From positions 243,527 to 307,526 of the forward strand of contig JBPYCQ010000001.1 in assembly GCA_051846895.1 (NCBI GenBank): DNA of 64,000 nucleotides, read 5' to 3'. A program made the translations under genes and the position numbers. Within the stretch, counting starts at the first letter, position 1, and each line of letters begins with the position of its first letter. Below the pieces are notes generated by a model that saw only the letters and a program-made list of their open reading frames with translations, searched no databases and was not told where the DNA came from. This document shows, one piece after another, positions 35,371 through 43,594 of this stretch. Source of the stretch: CALKAL01 sp051846895. Lineage in GTDB: Bacteria > Bacillota > Bacilli > Bacillales > Alkalibacillaceae.

Positions 35371-36660
35371 TTATTCAACAAACTCAAATTCAAATTCTAA
35401 TAGACGGACCGTATCACCATCTTTAGCTCCTCTTTTACGCAAGGCATCGTCTATTCCCATAAATCTCATTTGTCTTGCGAAACGTCTCACAGCTTCATCT
35501 CTATTGAAATCAGTCATTTTAAATATCCGTTCGATTTTTGCACCTGAAATGACATAGGCCCCATCAGGATCACGTGTAATATGAAAATCGTCATCTTCTT
35601 TTTCAAACTTATATACGACACGTTCGTCAACTTGTTCTTCTGGCTTTGCTTCAAATGCATCTTTCGGAATTTTTTCTAATGTATCTGCAATGGCAAATAA
35701 CAAATCGCGTAAGCCTGTCCGTGTATATGCCGAAATCGGATAAATTGGATATTGGCCACCAATTTTTTCTTTAAAATAAGTTAATTGTTCTTCTGCTTTT
35801 GGCATATCCATCTTATTAGCGACGATAATTTGGGGGCGTTCCAGCAATGTTTCATCATATTGTTTTAATTCTTCATTAATCGTTTCAAAATCATCGTACG
35901 GATCACGTCCTTCAGAAGCAGACATATCAATGACGTGAACAATGACTCGTGTTCTTTCGATATGGCGTAAAAATTGATGGCCCAACCCTACTCCTTCATG
36001 TGCGCCCTCAATAAGGCCTGGCAAGTCAGCCATAACGAAGCTACGTTCGTCATCTGTTTGAACCATTCCTAGGTTAGGAACTAATGTTGTAAAATGATAA
36101 TCTGCAATTTTTGGTTTAGCAGCACTAACTACGGAAAGTAATGTTGACTTTCCGACACTTGGGAAACCAACTAATCCAACATCTGCTAACACTTTCAATT
36201 CTAATTGTACATCTAGTTCTTCACCAGGTTCACCGTTTTCAGCAATCTCTGGTGCACGATTTCTAGCATTGGCAAACTTAATATTGCCTCGTCCACCTCG
36301 TCCACCATTAGCAATAATCGCTTGCTGTTTATGCTTCGTTAAATCAGCTATAATATCACCAGTCTCAACATTTTTGACCGTCGTTCCCGGAGGTACTGGA
36401 ACGATTAAAGGATCTGCGTTTTTTCCATGTTTTCCTTTACTCATACCATTTTCCCCACGGCTAGCCTTGAAATGCTTTTGATAACGAAAGTCCATGAGTG
36501 TATTTAACCCTTCATCTACTTCAAAAATGACATCGCCACCATTTCCACCGTCACCACCAGCTGGTCCACCCATTGGTTCATATTTTTCCCTGCGAAAAGC
36601 GACCATTCCGTTTCCGCCATCTCCTGCTTTAACAAACACTTGGACTTGATCTACAAACAT
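35371..36660 (-). CDS. obgE: GTPase ObgE/Obg
   Basis: An essential GTPase linked to 50S ribosome assembly, stress signalling and the initiation of sporulation. The 429 residues hold the glycine-rich Obg fold (1-158, VKAGDGGNGMVAFRREKYEP), the G domain with G1 GFPSVGKST, G3 DLPGLIEGAH, G4 VANKMD, and the C-terminal OCT domain from about 345. It lies 8 bp after spo0B; the spo0B-obg operon is the classic Bacillus arrangement. The start has AGGTGAAA. Confidence 0.97.
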   Translation of the reverse strand: MFVDQVQVFVKAGDGGNGMVAFRREKYEPMGGPAGGDGGNGGDVIFEVDEGLNTLMDFRYQKHFKASRGENGMSKGKHGKNADPLIVPVPPGTTVKNVETGDIIADLTKHKQQAIIANGGRGGRGNIKFANARNRAPEIAENGEPGEELDVQLELKVLADVGLVGFPSVGKSTLLSVVSAAKPKIADYHFTTLVPNLGMVQTDDERSFVMADLPGLIEGAHEGVGLGHQFLRHIERTRVIVHVIDMSASEGRDPYDDFETINEELKQYDETLLERPQIIVANKMDMPKAEEQLTYFKEKIGGQYPIYPISAYTRTGLRDLLFAIADTLEKIPKDAFEAKPEEQVDERVVYKFEKEDDDFHITRDPDGAYVISGAKIERIFKMTDFNRDEAVRRFARQMRFMGIDDALRKRGAKDGDTVRLLEFEFEFVE

Positions 36661-36668
36661 AATTTCAC

Positions 36669-37178
36669 CTACTTATATTTAAAAACTATTTCACATTGAT
36701 CGTCATGATTAATTAATTCATAAAAATGTTTTAGTGATTGGAGCTCATTAAACAAGTCATCAAAATTATGATTAATACTATATTTAATATTCCATCCTTG
36801 CTCGTAATTTATTTTTATTGTTAACGAAAATGACATTAATAATTTTTCGCTCTGGTTTTTCAAAATATTCAATACGTATTCGCCGTCTGCTTTCATTTGC
36901 CTATCGAATTGAGATATTGGTTCGCTAGCAGGCTCTATCTCTAATGTAGTATGTAATTCCCTTTGATGTAATTTAAGCAAAATTAACCATAAAACAAAAT
37001 TAGGTGCCTCTAACGTTTGGAGTTGTCGTTCTTGATTTAACTTATTAATAAAGGCCTTTAATTTCTCATTCGATTGCTCATATTTACCCATTCCAGCATA
37101 ACCTTGGATGAGTTGCAAATCATTCATGAGATCATGTCTGTATAGTCGTAACAATTCTAATACTTCACTCGTATTCAC
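36669..37178 (-). CDS. spo0B: Sporulation phosphotransferase Spo0B
   Basis: Transfers the phosphoryl group from Spo0F to Spo0A in the sporulation phosphorelay. The helical hairpin carries the phosphorylated histidine in YRHDLMNDLQLIQGYAGMGKYEQ (H15 from the chosen start). A degenerate histidine-kinase-like C-domain follows. Spo0B proteins diverge strongly, and this one has 169 residues against about 190 in B. subtilis. AAGGTGA lies 7 bp before a GTG at 37178, so GTG is preferred to the TTG two codons upstream. Placement between rpmA and obgE confirms the identity. Confidence 0.9.
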   Translation of the reverse strand: MNTSEVLELLRLYRHDLMNDLQLIQGYAGMGKYEQSNEKLKAFINKLNQERQLQTLEAPNFVLWLILLKLHQRELHTTLEIEPASEPISQFDRQMKADGEYVLNILKNQSEKLLMSFSLTIKINYEQGWNIKYSINHNFDDLFNELQSLKHFYELINHDDQCEIVFKYK

Positions 37179-37312
37179 TCTCAATCACCTTCATAACTTC
37201 TAAATTTCTATCCATATCATACCATAGTATTGTTTCATACTTCTTTTTAGGAGTCTTATATAATAAAAAAACTGGTTCTTCGAAAAGAAGGAACCAGTTT
37301 GAATAATTAAAA

Positions 37313-37597
37313 TTACTGAGCTTCTGGATATACGCTAACTTTTTTACGGTCACGACCGTAGCGTTCAAAACGTACAACACCGTCTACTTTAGCGTATAGT
37401 GTATCGTCACCACCGCGGCCTACATTTTCACCTGGGTAAATTTTAGTACCACGTTGGCGGTAAAGAATAGATCCGCCTGAAACAAATTGACCGTCAGCGC
37501 GTTTTGCACCTAAACGTTTAGCCTCAGAATCACGTCCGTTCTTTGAACTACCTACACCTTTTTTCTGTGCGAAAAACTGTAAATTTAAACGTAGCAT
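37313..37597 (-). CDS. rpmA: 50S ribosomal protein L27 with Firmicute N-extension
   Basis: A 94-residue ribosomal protein near the peptidyl transferase centre. It starts with the Firmicute-specific extension MLRLNLQFFAQKKGVGSSKNG. This extension (nine residues, ending at FF) is removed by the cysteine protease Prp, whose gene is the next one upstream. The remaining core (GRDSEAKRLGAKRADGQFVSGG) is standard. The start has AAGGAGG. It belongs to the rplU-prp-rpmA operon. Confidence 0.97.
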   Translation of the reverse strand: MLRLNLQFFAQKKGVGSSKNGRDSEAKRLGAKRADGQFVSGGSILYRQRGTKIYPGENVGRGGDDTLYAKVDGVVRFERYGRDRKKVSVYPEAQ

Positions 37598-37611
37598 CGA
37601 GATGCACCTCC

Positions 37612-37944
37612 TTATTTTTCAGAGATGGTTATATATTGATGATAGTCTTTTTCAATCGTTTGGAATGACACAAGCATTCCTTGAAGAAGTGTTTGAGCTT
37701 TTTCAAACGATTCTTTAGCCATCTTTTCTGGCAACATCACTTTTAAATAACCACCGTCATCGTTCATATCGATTAACGGTTCTATTCCACAAATAGAAAT
37801 AATCGCATTAATCGATCCGAATGATACTGCGGATGCAGCAGCGCACACTAAATCATGGCCGTATGGACCACTGTTTGCGTGACCAGACATTTCAAAACCT
37901 TTAATATGCTCTTCATCGTCACGAAAAACGATCATTTCTACCAT
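37612..37944 (-). CDS. prp: Ribosomal-processing cysteine protease Prp
   Basis: Cleaves the N-extension of L27, an essential step shown in Staphylococcus. The protein has 110 residues. The catalytic pair is H22 (GFEMSGHANSG) and C34 (HDLVCAAASAVSFGS), exactly the positions known for the S. aureus enzyme. It is the B. subtilis YsxB homologue and lies between rplU and rpmA, the invariant arrangement in Firmicutes with an extended L27. AAGGAT lies before the ATG. Confidence 0.95.
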   Translation of the reverse strand: MVEMIVFRDDEEHIKGFEMSGHANSGPYGHDLVCAAASAVSFGSINAIISICGIEPLIDMNDDGGYLKVMLPEKMAKESFEKAQTLLQGMLVSFQTIEKDYHQYITISEK

Positions 37945-37959
37945 TTTAAAAATCCTTAC

Positions 37960-38268
37960 TTAAGCATTGATTTTTTCAATCGTCAATTTAGTATAAGGCT
38001 GACGATGACCTTGTTTACGCTTGTAGTTTTTCTTTGGCTTATATTTGAAAACAGTAATTTTACGACCTTTACCTTGTTTTTCAACTTTTGCCGTAACTGT
38101 TGCGCCGTCAACGTAAGGAGCCCCTACTTTGACAGAATCACCACCAACGAAAAGCACTTTGTCGAAAGTTACATCAGCGCCATCTTCTACGTCGATTTTT
38201 TCAACGAAGATTGCTTGACCTTCTTCAACTTTAAGCTGTTTACCACCAGTTTCAATAATTGCGTACAT
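37960..38268 (-). CDS. rplU: 50S ribosomal protein L21
   Basis: An rRNA-binding protein of the large subunit; 102 residues, the standard length. MYAIIETGGKQLKVEEGQ and the C-terminal YKRKQGHRQPYTKLTI are the family signatures. Two ATGs stand in tandem; the second (38268) is better spaced from AGGAGG and gives the usual start. The transcript begins within the 3' end of the RNase E/G pseudogene and includes a structured leader. Confidence 0.97.
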   Translation of the reverse strand: MYAIIETGGKQLKVEEGQAIFVEKIDVEDGADVTFDKVLFVGGDSVKVGAPYVDGATVTAKVEKQGKGRKITVFKYKPKKNYKRKQGHRQPYTKLTIEKINA

Positions 38269-38274
38269 CATTGC

Positions 38275-38376
38275 ACCTCCTCATAAACTAAGACTCGCCA
38301 TTGAGGTACCTATCAGTTGATAAGTTTTAAAACCCCTTCTGAGCGGTTGTAGCACGGGTGCTACAATAAGCATAAC
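38275..38376 (-). promoter_or_regulatory. L21 leader, structured 5' UTR of rplU-prp-rpmA
   Basis: The untranslated region between the promoter and rplU has a perfect 9-bp hairpin TTGTAGCAC/GTGCTACAA at 38347-38366, near the transcript start. Conserved-looking GAAGGGG and AGGTACCT segments follow. The place and size fit the Bacillus L21 leader that is proposed to respond to L21. The identification rests on position and the hairpin. Confidence 0.6.
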
Positions 38377-38382
38377 AAATAG

Positions 38383-38412
38383 ATATTACCACGTTTTAAA
38401 ATAGATTGTCAA
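38383..38412 (-). promoter_or_regulatory. Sigma-A-type promoter of rplU
   Basis: TTGACA (38407-38412) and TAATAT (38383-38388) with an 18-bp spacer, on the minus strand. The -35 lies within the last codons of the broken RNase E/G gene. Confidence 0.82.
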
Positions 38413-39802
38413 CCTTTATTTGACGCTCTTTTAGACGTTGTAATAGCCATTTCTCATCACCTATTTTATATAAGTTATAGTTTTTCTGTAAAGTGTTATT
38501 TTCTGTTATATATAAAGAAAAACTAAACGTATGACGATTATGCCATTCTTTAATCTTGTCTTTCCAAAAATTCGCGTTTCCTTTCACTTCAAGATGAACG
38601 TAATCAACTTGATCTTCATCGTATTGCAATAATTGTTCTTCAAGATTTATGACGTCGAATCGTTCATCTGTTGTTAGATTTAAAAACGCTGAAAAATGTT
38701 CATAAGCATCACTATACACTCTTTTTCTAGTCATTTCTAATATACCGAGTTTAGTAAATCCAAATATGGTGAACGGAACATCATCGTCTTCTAATTGATC
38801 TTTTAATGTATCAATCATTAACTGTTGATCTCGTTTACTTTTCATATTAATAAAATCAATTAATATAATCCCTGACAATTGTCGCAATTTAATTTGTTTA
38901 GCAATTTCAATGGTTGCCTGCTAATTTACCTCTCTGATCATCACATCTTTTTCTTTATTATGGCGAAAGCTTCCAGTATCAATATCAATGATAGTTAATG
39001 CTTCAGCTCGATCAATAATCATGTTTGCTCCGTTTTTAAGCCTAACATATCGACTTGTTAGCATCTCTTTTAGTTGATCAACCGGAAATGGTTTATGCAG
39101 ATAAAACTTCCGATCATACTTAATAATTGATTCTAGATTATTAAATTTCTTCTTTAATTCGGAAGTTGTCTGTTGATCATCACAAATTATCTCTTGAACA
39201 TCAGTTAATTTAGTTTTTAATAAATAATCATGCCAAACCGCTGACTGTCTATCAATCATTTTAGAATACTTTGACTGTTGATTCATTTTATATAGTTGCT
39301 TCCATTTAGCTTGAATTGCTTCTAATTGTTTTTGGAGAAATGTAGCAGATTGATTTGCACAATCGGTACGTATGATTATTCCGCCTGCCACGTTAAGTTC
39401 AGAAAAAAAGCTGTATAATCGATCTTGCTCGTCTGAACTTAGCTTATTAGACACGTGCACCCCTTTTTCATATGGTAAATAAACTAAATATTGATTTTTA
39501 AGTTGTATGTTTGTCGTCACGGTGATACGCTTACTTTTAATAGGTAACTTATTTATTTGGAGGATGATCCTTTCCCCTTGATGACATGTTTCCTTATCTA
39601 AAGGTAAGTAGGCTAATTCATCTAGACCTATATCAATAAATCCAATATTTAATCTAGGGTCTATTTGTTTAACAACTCCAGAAAAAAGGTCACCAACACG
39701 GGGTGACTTTCGATCCTCGATAAAAACTCTAGATAGATGACCATCAATTAATTCAAGCATCATTTGTTTATTAGTCTTTGTTTGAATAAATATTTTTCTC
39801 AT
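38396..39802 (-). pseudogene. rng: RNase E/G family ribonuclease interrupted by one amber codon
   Basis: Two adjacent frames on the same strand and in the same phase together encode one RNase E/G-type protein of 468 residues. A TAG at 38921-38923 replaces residue 294; 11 sense codons follow before the second part (QATIEIAKQIK-LRQLSG). The N-terminal part has the S1 domain (VGDLFSGVVKQIDPRLNIGFIDIG). The catalytic aspartates are D273 (IIDIDTGSF) and D316 (IILIDFINM), 43 residues apart, the same spacing as D303/D346 of E. coli RNase E, so no indel accompanies the stop. The second part contains no cysteine, so the CPxC zinc link is missing. B. subtilis lacks the family; several Bacillaceae carry it between spoIVFB and rplU, as here. 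It may be a pseudogene, a readthrough case or a sequencing error. Confidence 0.85.
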
Positions 39803-39804
39803 AT

Positions 39805-40641
39805 TTAACTTCCCTCAATTTTTGCCAAAGTCAATCCAGCATCATTTTTAGTAAACAGTGCTTTCAAACAATCATCTTCTGAAATTGGATACTGCTTGTC
39901 CCCTAAATATATATAATGATAACATTCTTTTTTAAACTGTTTTACTAATTCACTTACCAACGTATCTGGGGAAGTTCTTAACACATTTATATTAGATCTT
40001 TCAATATTGGACATAAAATATCTTGCTAATAAATGTTTTAGCAGAAAGACATGTTTATTTTTCCATGTTAGCCAATTATCTAAAATTAAAAATATGGATA
40101 AGAAAGTAAAATGAATACCATACCAACCGTATATATACATGGCGATGTTGGCAGTCGCTATAAGGGCAATTGATAGCATGGACATCCATGCGATTGAATG
40201 ATGAAACGACGAAAATTTAGAAATGATGAGAAAAATAATTCTTCCTCCGTCTAGAGGAAGAATCGGTAATAAATTAAATAATAAAATAACTGTATTAGCG
40301 AAAAGCAACTGTTCTATAAACAATGATTCGAAAGAACTTGTTTTTAACAAGTATATACATAAGTAAATCCATAGATGCTGAAAGGGGCCTGCGAGTGTCA
40401 CAATCAACTCTTCTCGACTAGGCCGATTATAATAATCTTCCGTCTCCATGACACCGCCAAAAGGCCAAATGACAAGGCGAGAGATATTCCAGTTATAATA
40501 TTTTGCAGCTACTAAATGACCAAGTTCGTGGATGGTAATAATGATAAAAAAACTTAACAATTCAGTAAAAAGACCGAGAAAATAACTTAAAACCATAAAG
40601 AGTAGCATAAGTGGATGAAGCTGAATTAAGTTACTCTTCAT
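39805..40641 (-). CDS. spoIVFB: Site-2-type intramembrane protease SpoIVFB
   Basis: The mother-cell membrane metalloprotease that cleaves pro-sigma-K. Of 278 residues, the first part has several transmembrane helices. The zinc-binding HELGH is at residues 38-42 in the second helix, and the third ligand is D131 in NLLPILPLDGGRI. The C-terminal soluble part (about 220-278) resembles a CBS-like domain. The ATG at 40641 has TTGGAG upstream and overlaps the end of spoIVFA by 11 bp, suggesting translational coupling. The following gene begins 3 bp after the stop. Confidence 0.93.
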   Translation of the reverse strand: MKSNLIQLHPLMLLFMVLSYFLGLFTELLSFFIIITIHELGHLVAAKYYNWNISRLVIWPFGGVMETEDYYNRPSREELIVTLAGPFQHLWIYLCIYLLKTSSFESLFIEQLLFANTVILLFNLLPILPLDGGRIIFLIISKFSSFHHSIAWMSMLSIALIATANIAMYIYGWYGIHFTFLSIFLILDNWLTWKNKHVFLLKHLLARYFMSNIERSNINVLRTSPDTLVSELVKQFKKECYHYIYLGDKQYPISEDDCLKALFTKNDAGLTLAKIEGS

Positions 40642-41392
40642 TTTGATCTCCAATAATTATATTTAAAGGATCAATATATTGGCTACCATCCTGAACTGCA
40701 AAATACATATTTGTAAAACCAGCCAATTCATCAGGCTCGACTGTCCCGATTGCTTTATTAGGATGTACAAATTGATAATGAAAAACATCAATTGTTTTGA
40801 GATGGCCGTAAACTGATTTTTGACCATTTTCATGTTGAAGAATGATCGTGTTACCAGTATCACGCTTTTTTCCTGCGAATAGTACAGTGCCTCTTGACAT
40901 CGGGTAAACATTTTTTGATTCGGTTACTTCTATATACACACCATCTTCATAATTTCTAACATGATTAGCTTCTATTCCATTAACAGGTATGGAATTATAC
41001 GTATCACTATAAACACGATCAGCATCTCTACCAAACAAAACAAATGGAGTTGCAAAATGTTCTTCATACCAAGCCTGTACCGTTGCAAAAGGTAAATCTT
41101 CTGTCAGCACTTGTTGAACATACGGCTTAGCATTTGAAAACACCGATGCTTGGCCATTATAAACAAAAAATATAATAAAAAAGATTATTATTGACATGAG
41201 TAGTTTTGGAAATAAGGTTGTCCGAATTGACCCCATTCGTTCATTATCTGCTTTCGGATGGGATGTATATCCGAATCGTTCTTCATCATCTAATAATGAA
41301 CCATAAGAATGGGGACGCTCATGACTAGTAAATCGTTTATTTAGTTTTCGTTTAGCAATACCTTTTCTAATTTCTTCAAGTTTTCGGCTCAT
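40631..41392 (-). CDS. spoIVFA: SpoIVFA, M23-like regulator of SpoIVFB
   Basis: A mother-cell membrane protein that holds SpoIVFB inactive together with BofA. The 253 residues have a cytoplasmic N-terminus, one transmembrane helix (about 66-85, LLMSIIIFFIIFFVYNG), and a C-terminal lysostaphin/M23 fold outside (about 170-245, GTVLFAGKKRDTGNTIILQHENG, YGHLKTI). The M23 metal site is incomplete: the usual HxH is replaced, so it is not expected to be an active peptidase. It is the first gene of the spoIVF operon. The SpoIVB cleavage site cannot be placed from sequence. Confidence 0.9.
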   Translation of the reverse strand: MSRKLEEIRKGIAKRKLNKRFTSHERPHSYGSLLDDEERFGYTSHPKADNERMGSIRTTLFPKLLMSIIIFFIIFFVYNGQASVFSNAKPYVQQVLTEDLPFATVQAWYEEHFATPFVLFGRDADRVYSDTYNSIPVNGIEANHVRNYEDGVYIEVTESKNVYPMSRGTVLFAGKKRDTGNTIILQHENGQKSVYGHLKTIDVFHYQFVHPNKAIGTVEPDELAGFTNMYFAVQDGSQYIDPLNIIIGDQNEE

Positions 41393-41510
41393 TTCTATTT
41401 CACCATTCCTCTTACTAGTTTGTACTAGCTTATTCTTGAAAAATGAGGAATATGCTACATTTATATAATGAGATCATTCATTTTTATTAATGTTCGTGTA
41501 AAAATAGAAA

Positions 41511-41545
41511 AAAGAGAGTTTCTATTAATAAATAGCTACTCTCTT
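41511..41545 (-). terminator. Intrinsic terminator after minD
   Basis: AAAGAGAGT and ACTCTCTTT arms with T-runs, between minD and spoIVFA on the minus strand. Confidence 0.8.
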
Positions 41546-41553
41546 TCTAGTAT

Positions 41554-42351
41554 TTAGCCTTTCATACCAAATAACTTTTTCATCTTAGACATAAAGCCTT
41601 TTTCTTCATCAAAAGACTTGAGTGGAACAGACTCTCCCAAAATTCTTCTTGCAATATTTCTGTAACTAATCGATGCCTTTGTATCCGGTTGAAATGCAAC
41701 AGGTTCACCATGATGTGAAGCACGGATGACATCCTCATCATCTAAAACAACACCTAATAATTCAATAGATAAAGTAGATACAATTTCATCGACACTAAAC
41801 ATATCACCACTGTCCATCATATGTTTTCGAATCCGATTGACAATTAAAAATGGTGATCCAACCTCTTCCTTTTCTAGCAAACCGATAATACGATCAGCAT
41901 CACGAACACTAGATTTTTCTGGTGTTGTAATAACAATTGCTTTATCAGCCCCTGCGACAGCATTTTTAAATCCCTGCTCAATTCCTGCTGGACAATCAAT
42001 TAATATATAATCGTAATCTGGTTTTAATTGATCAATAATTTCTTTAATCGCCTCTGGTGTTAAATCGTTTTTGTCATTTGTTTGAGCTGCGGGAAGTAAA
42101 TGAAGGCAATCAAATCGTTTATCTTTAACTAATGCTGTCTGTAATTTACAACGGCCTTCTATTACATCGACAATATTAAAGATAATTCTATTTTCTAATC
42201 CTAATATAACGTCTAAATTTCTTAAGCCAATGTCAGTATCAATTAAACAAACCTTTTGATCTAGTAATGCTAAAGCGGTACCAATATTTGCAGTCGTCGT
42301 CGTTTTTCCTACTCCACCTTTTCCAGAAGTAATAACAATTGCTTCACCCAT
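41554..42351 (-). CDS. minD: Septum site-determining ATPase MinD
   Basis: A membrane-binding ParA-type ATPase that positions division by bringing MinC to the cell poles. The 265 residues have the deviant Walker A SGKGGVGKTT at 9-18, LIDTDIGLRNLDVILG, LIDCPAGIEQG, and a C-terminal amphipathic helix KGFMSKMKKLFGMKG that attaches to the membrane. The ATG at 42351 lies 1 bp beyond the minC stop and has AAAGGGG; a longer upstream frame within minC is not used. No minE is present, as usual in Bacilli. Confidence 0.96.
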   Translation of the reverse strand: MGEAIVITSGKGGVGKTTTTANIGTALALLDQKVCLIDTDIGLRNLDVILGLENRIIFNIVDVIEGRCKLQTALVKDKRFDCLHLLPAAQTNDKNDLTPEAIKEIIDQLKPDYDYILIDCPAGIEQGFKNAVAGADKAIVITTPEKSSVRDADRIIGLLEKEEVGSPFLIVNRIRKHMMDSGDMFSVDEIVSTLSIELLGVVLDDEDVIRASHHGEPVAFQPDTKASISYRNIARRILGESVPLKSFDEEKGFMSKMKKLFGMKG

Positions 42352-42352
42352 C

Positions 42353-43024
42353 TCATAGACCCCTTTCGAATACATCCAACAGATTTGGACGAATTTTTTG
42401 TAATTGTTGAATTTGTTCAACTTCTATTTGTTCAGTCGCAGGATTAACATAAGCAAATTCTCTTTCAGCACCTTCTGTTTCATAATCAGGTGCTCGACTA
42501 ATTTTATTTCCAATTCTAATTTGATTAGGATGCATATATGAAGCTGCTACAACGCATGTTTCATCACCTTCAAATCCAGCATGTGCAATTCCTCTAAGCT
42601 TTCCTAACACAAATATATTACCTGTTGCAATAACAGACCCTCCAGGATTGACATCACCAATAATTAAAGCATCTCCTTTAACATGATGTACTTGTCCAGA
42701 ACGAATCGTTTTCATAACCGATTTCACAGTCGTATTTTCATACAGTTCGTTAACTTCATTTAAAGTTAATACGTGTGAATCAATTTTTTTAATTAGAAAA
42801 TTACTATTTTCTTCAACGATAGATTTCAATTGATGTACTTGTTCAGGTTGTAGATATCTGTACTGGCTATGTAGCGTAACTTCAGTGGCCTCAGTAGATT
42901 GGCTACTCATTACTTTTTCTTTTAATTCCTTGAGTAATGAACTAAACGAACATTGGTCGTCGAGATATACGACTATTCCATTATTCGTACCTTTCATTGT
43001 AATATAATGACTTGTTTCTGACAT
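42353..43024 (-). CDS. minC: Septum site-determining protein MinC
   Basis: The inhibitor of FtsZ assembly that works with MinD. The 223 residues have an N-terminal FtsZ-binding domain (about 1-95, ITMKGTNNGIVVYLDDQCSF) and a C-terminal beta-helical domain (about 105-205, DALIIGDVNPGGSVIATGNIFVLGKLRGIAHAG, with the RGIAHAG motif) that binds MinD. It begins GGTGTA upstream and ends just before minD. It lies 37 bp after mreD in the mreBCD-minCD cluster. Confidence 0.95.
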   Translation of the reverse strand: MSETSHYITMKGTNNGIVVYLDDQCSFSSLLKELKEKVMSSQSTEATEVTLHSQYRYLQPEQVHQLKSIVEENSNFLIKKIDSHVLTLNEVNELYENTTVKSVMKTIRSGQVHHVKGDALIIGDVNPGGSVIATGNIFVLGKLRGIAHAGFEGDETCVVAASYMHPNQIRIGNKISRAPDYETEGAEREFAYVNPATEQIEVEQIQQLQKIRPNLLDVFERGL

Positions 43025-43061
43025 ATAGGTACACCCCGATTAAGTTCCATTAATTAATATA

Positions 43062-43592
43062 TTACTTTAACTGTTGCTGTTGTTCCTGCCATAATGTTAA
43101 ACGTTTTGCTGTGAATGGATAAATGACTAATAGAAATAACAAATTAACTAAAACTGTTGGGATTAATCTTTGTTTAGAAAAATCTTTTAAAGCAAGATCA
43201 ACTTGTCCTACGATGAAATACAATCCGTAAATTATAAATTCAGCAACGATTATTCCAATAGTCACGACTAATAAAGTAACGGCAAAATTTTGATGCAATA
43301 ATTTCTTTGATAGATGAGCCAAGTATAATGCAACACCATAGGCTAATAAATATACACCTAGCATTTCTGTATAAACTAATTCAAATAAAAAGCCAAAAAT
43401 TATACCATTAATAATTCCGTGGTAGCTATGTAATTCATCATAAAAGAGGACAATTAATAATGAAAATACTAAAATCCAATGTGGAATATAATAAAGGTCA
43501 AGCTCTAAAACCGCAGTTGGTAATAAACCAACTGTAATACTTTCTAAAATTAATAATATAAATAAAATAAGTGGAAGAATGAGAGATCTCAT
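43062..43592 (-). CDS. mreD: Rod shape-determining protein MreD
   Basis: A small polytopic membrane protein (176 residues, about five to six helices) of the elongation machine that links MreB filaments to cell-wall synthesis. The motif YYIPHWILVFSLLIVLFYDE and GIINGIIFGFLFELVYTEMLGVY are typical. The ATG at 43592 lies 2 bp after the mreC stop and has AGGAGGA within the mreC end, which supports coupling. Confidence 0.92.
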   Translation of the reverse strand: MRSLILPLILFILLILESITVGLLPTAVLELDLYYIPHWILVFSLLIVLFYDELHSYHGIINGIIFGFLFELVYTEMLGVYLLAYGVALYLAHLSKKLLHQNFAVTLLVVTIGIIVAEFIIYGLYFIVGQVDLALKDFSKQRLIPTVLVNLLFLLVIYPFTAKRLTLWQEQQQQLK

Positions 43593-43594
43593 AA

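Noticed and set aside
38396..39802. Two separate genes (163 and 293 residues) at the RNase E/G locus
   Set aside because: Both frames are in the same phase with one TAG and eleven sense codons between them, and each half carries one of two catalytic aspartates at the canonical distance. One interrupted gene explains this better.
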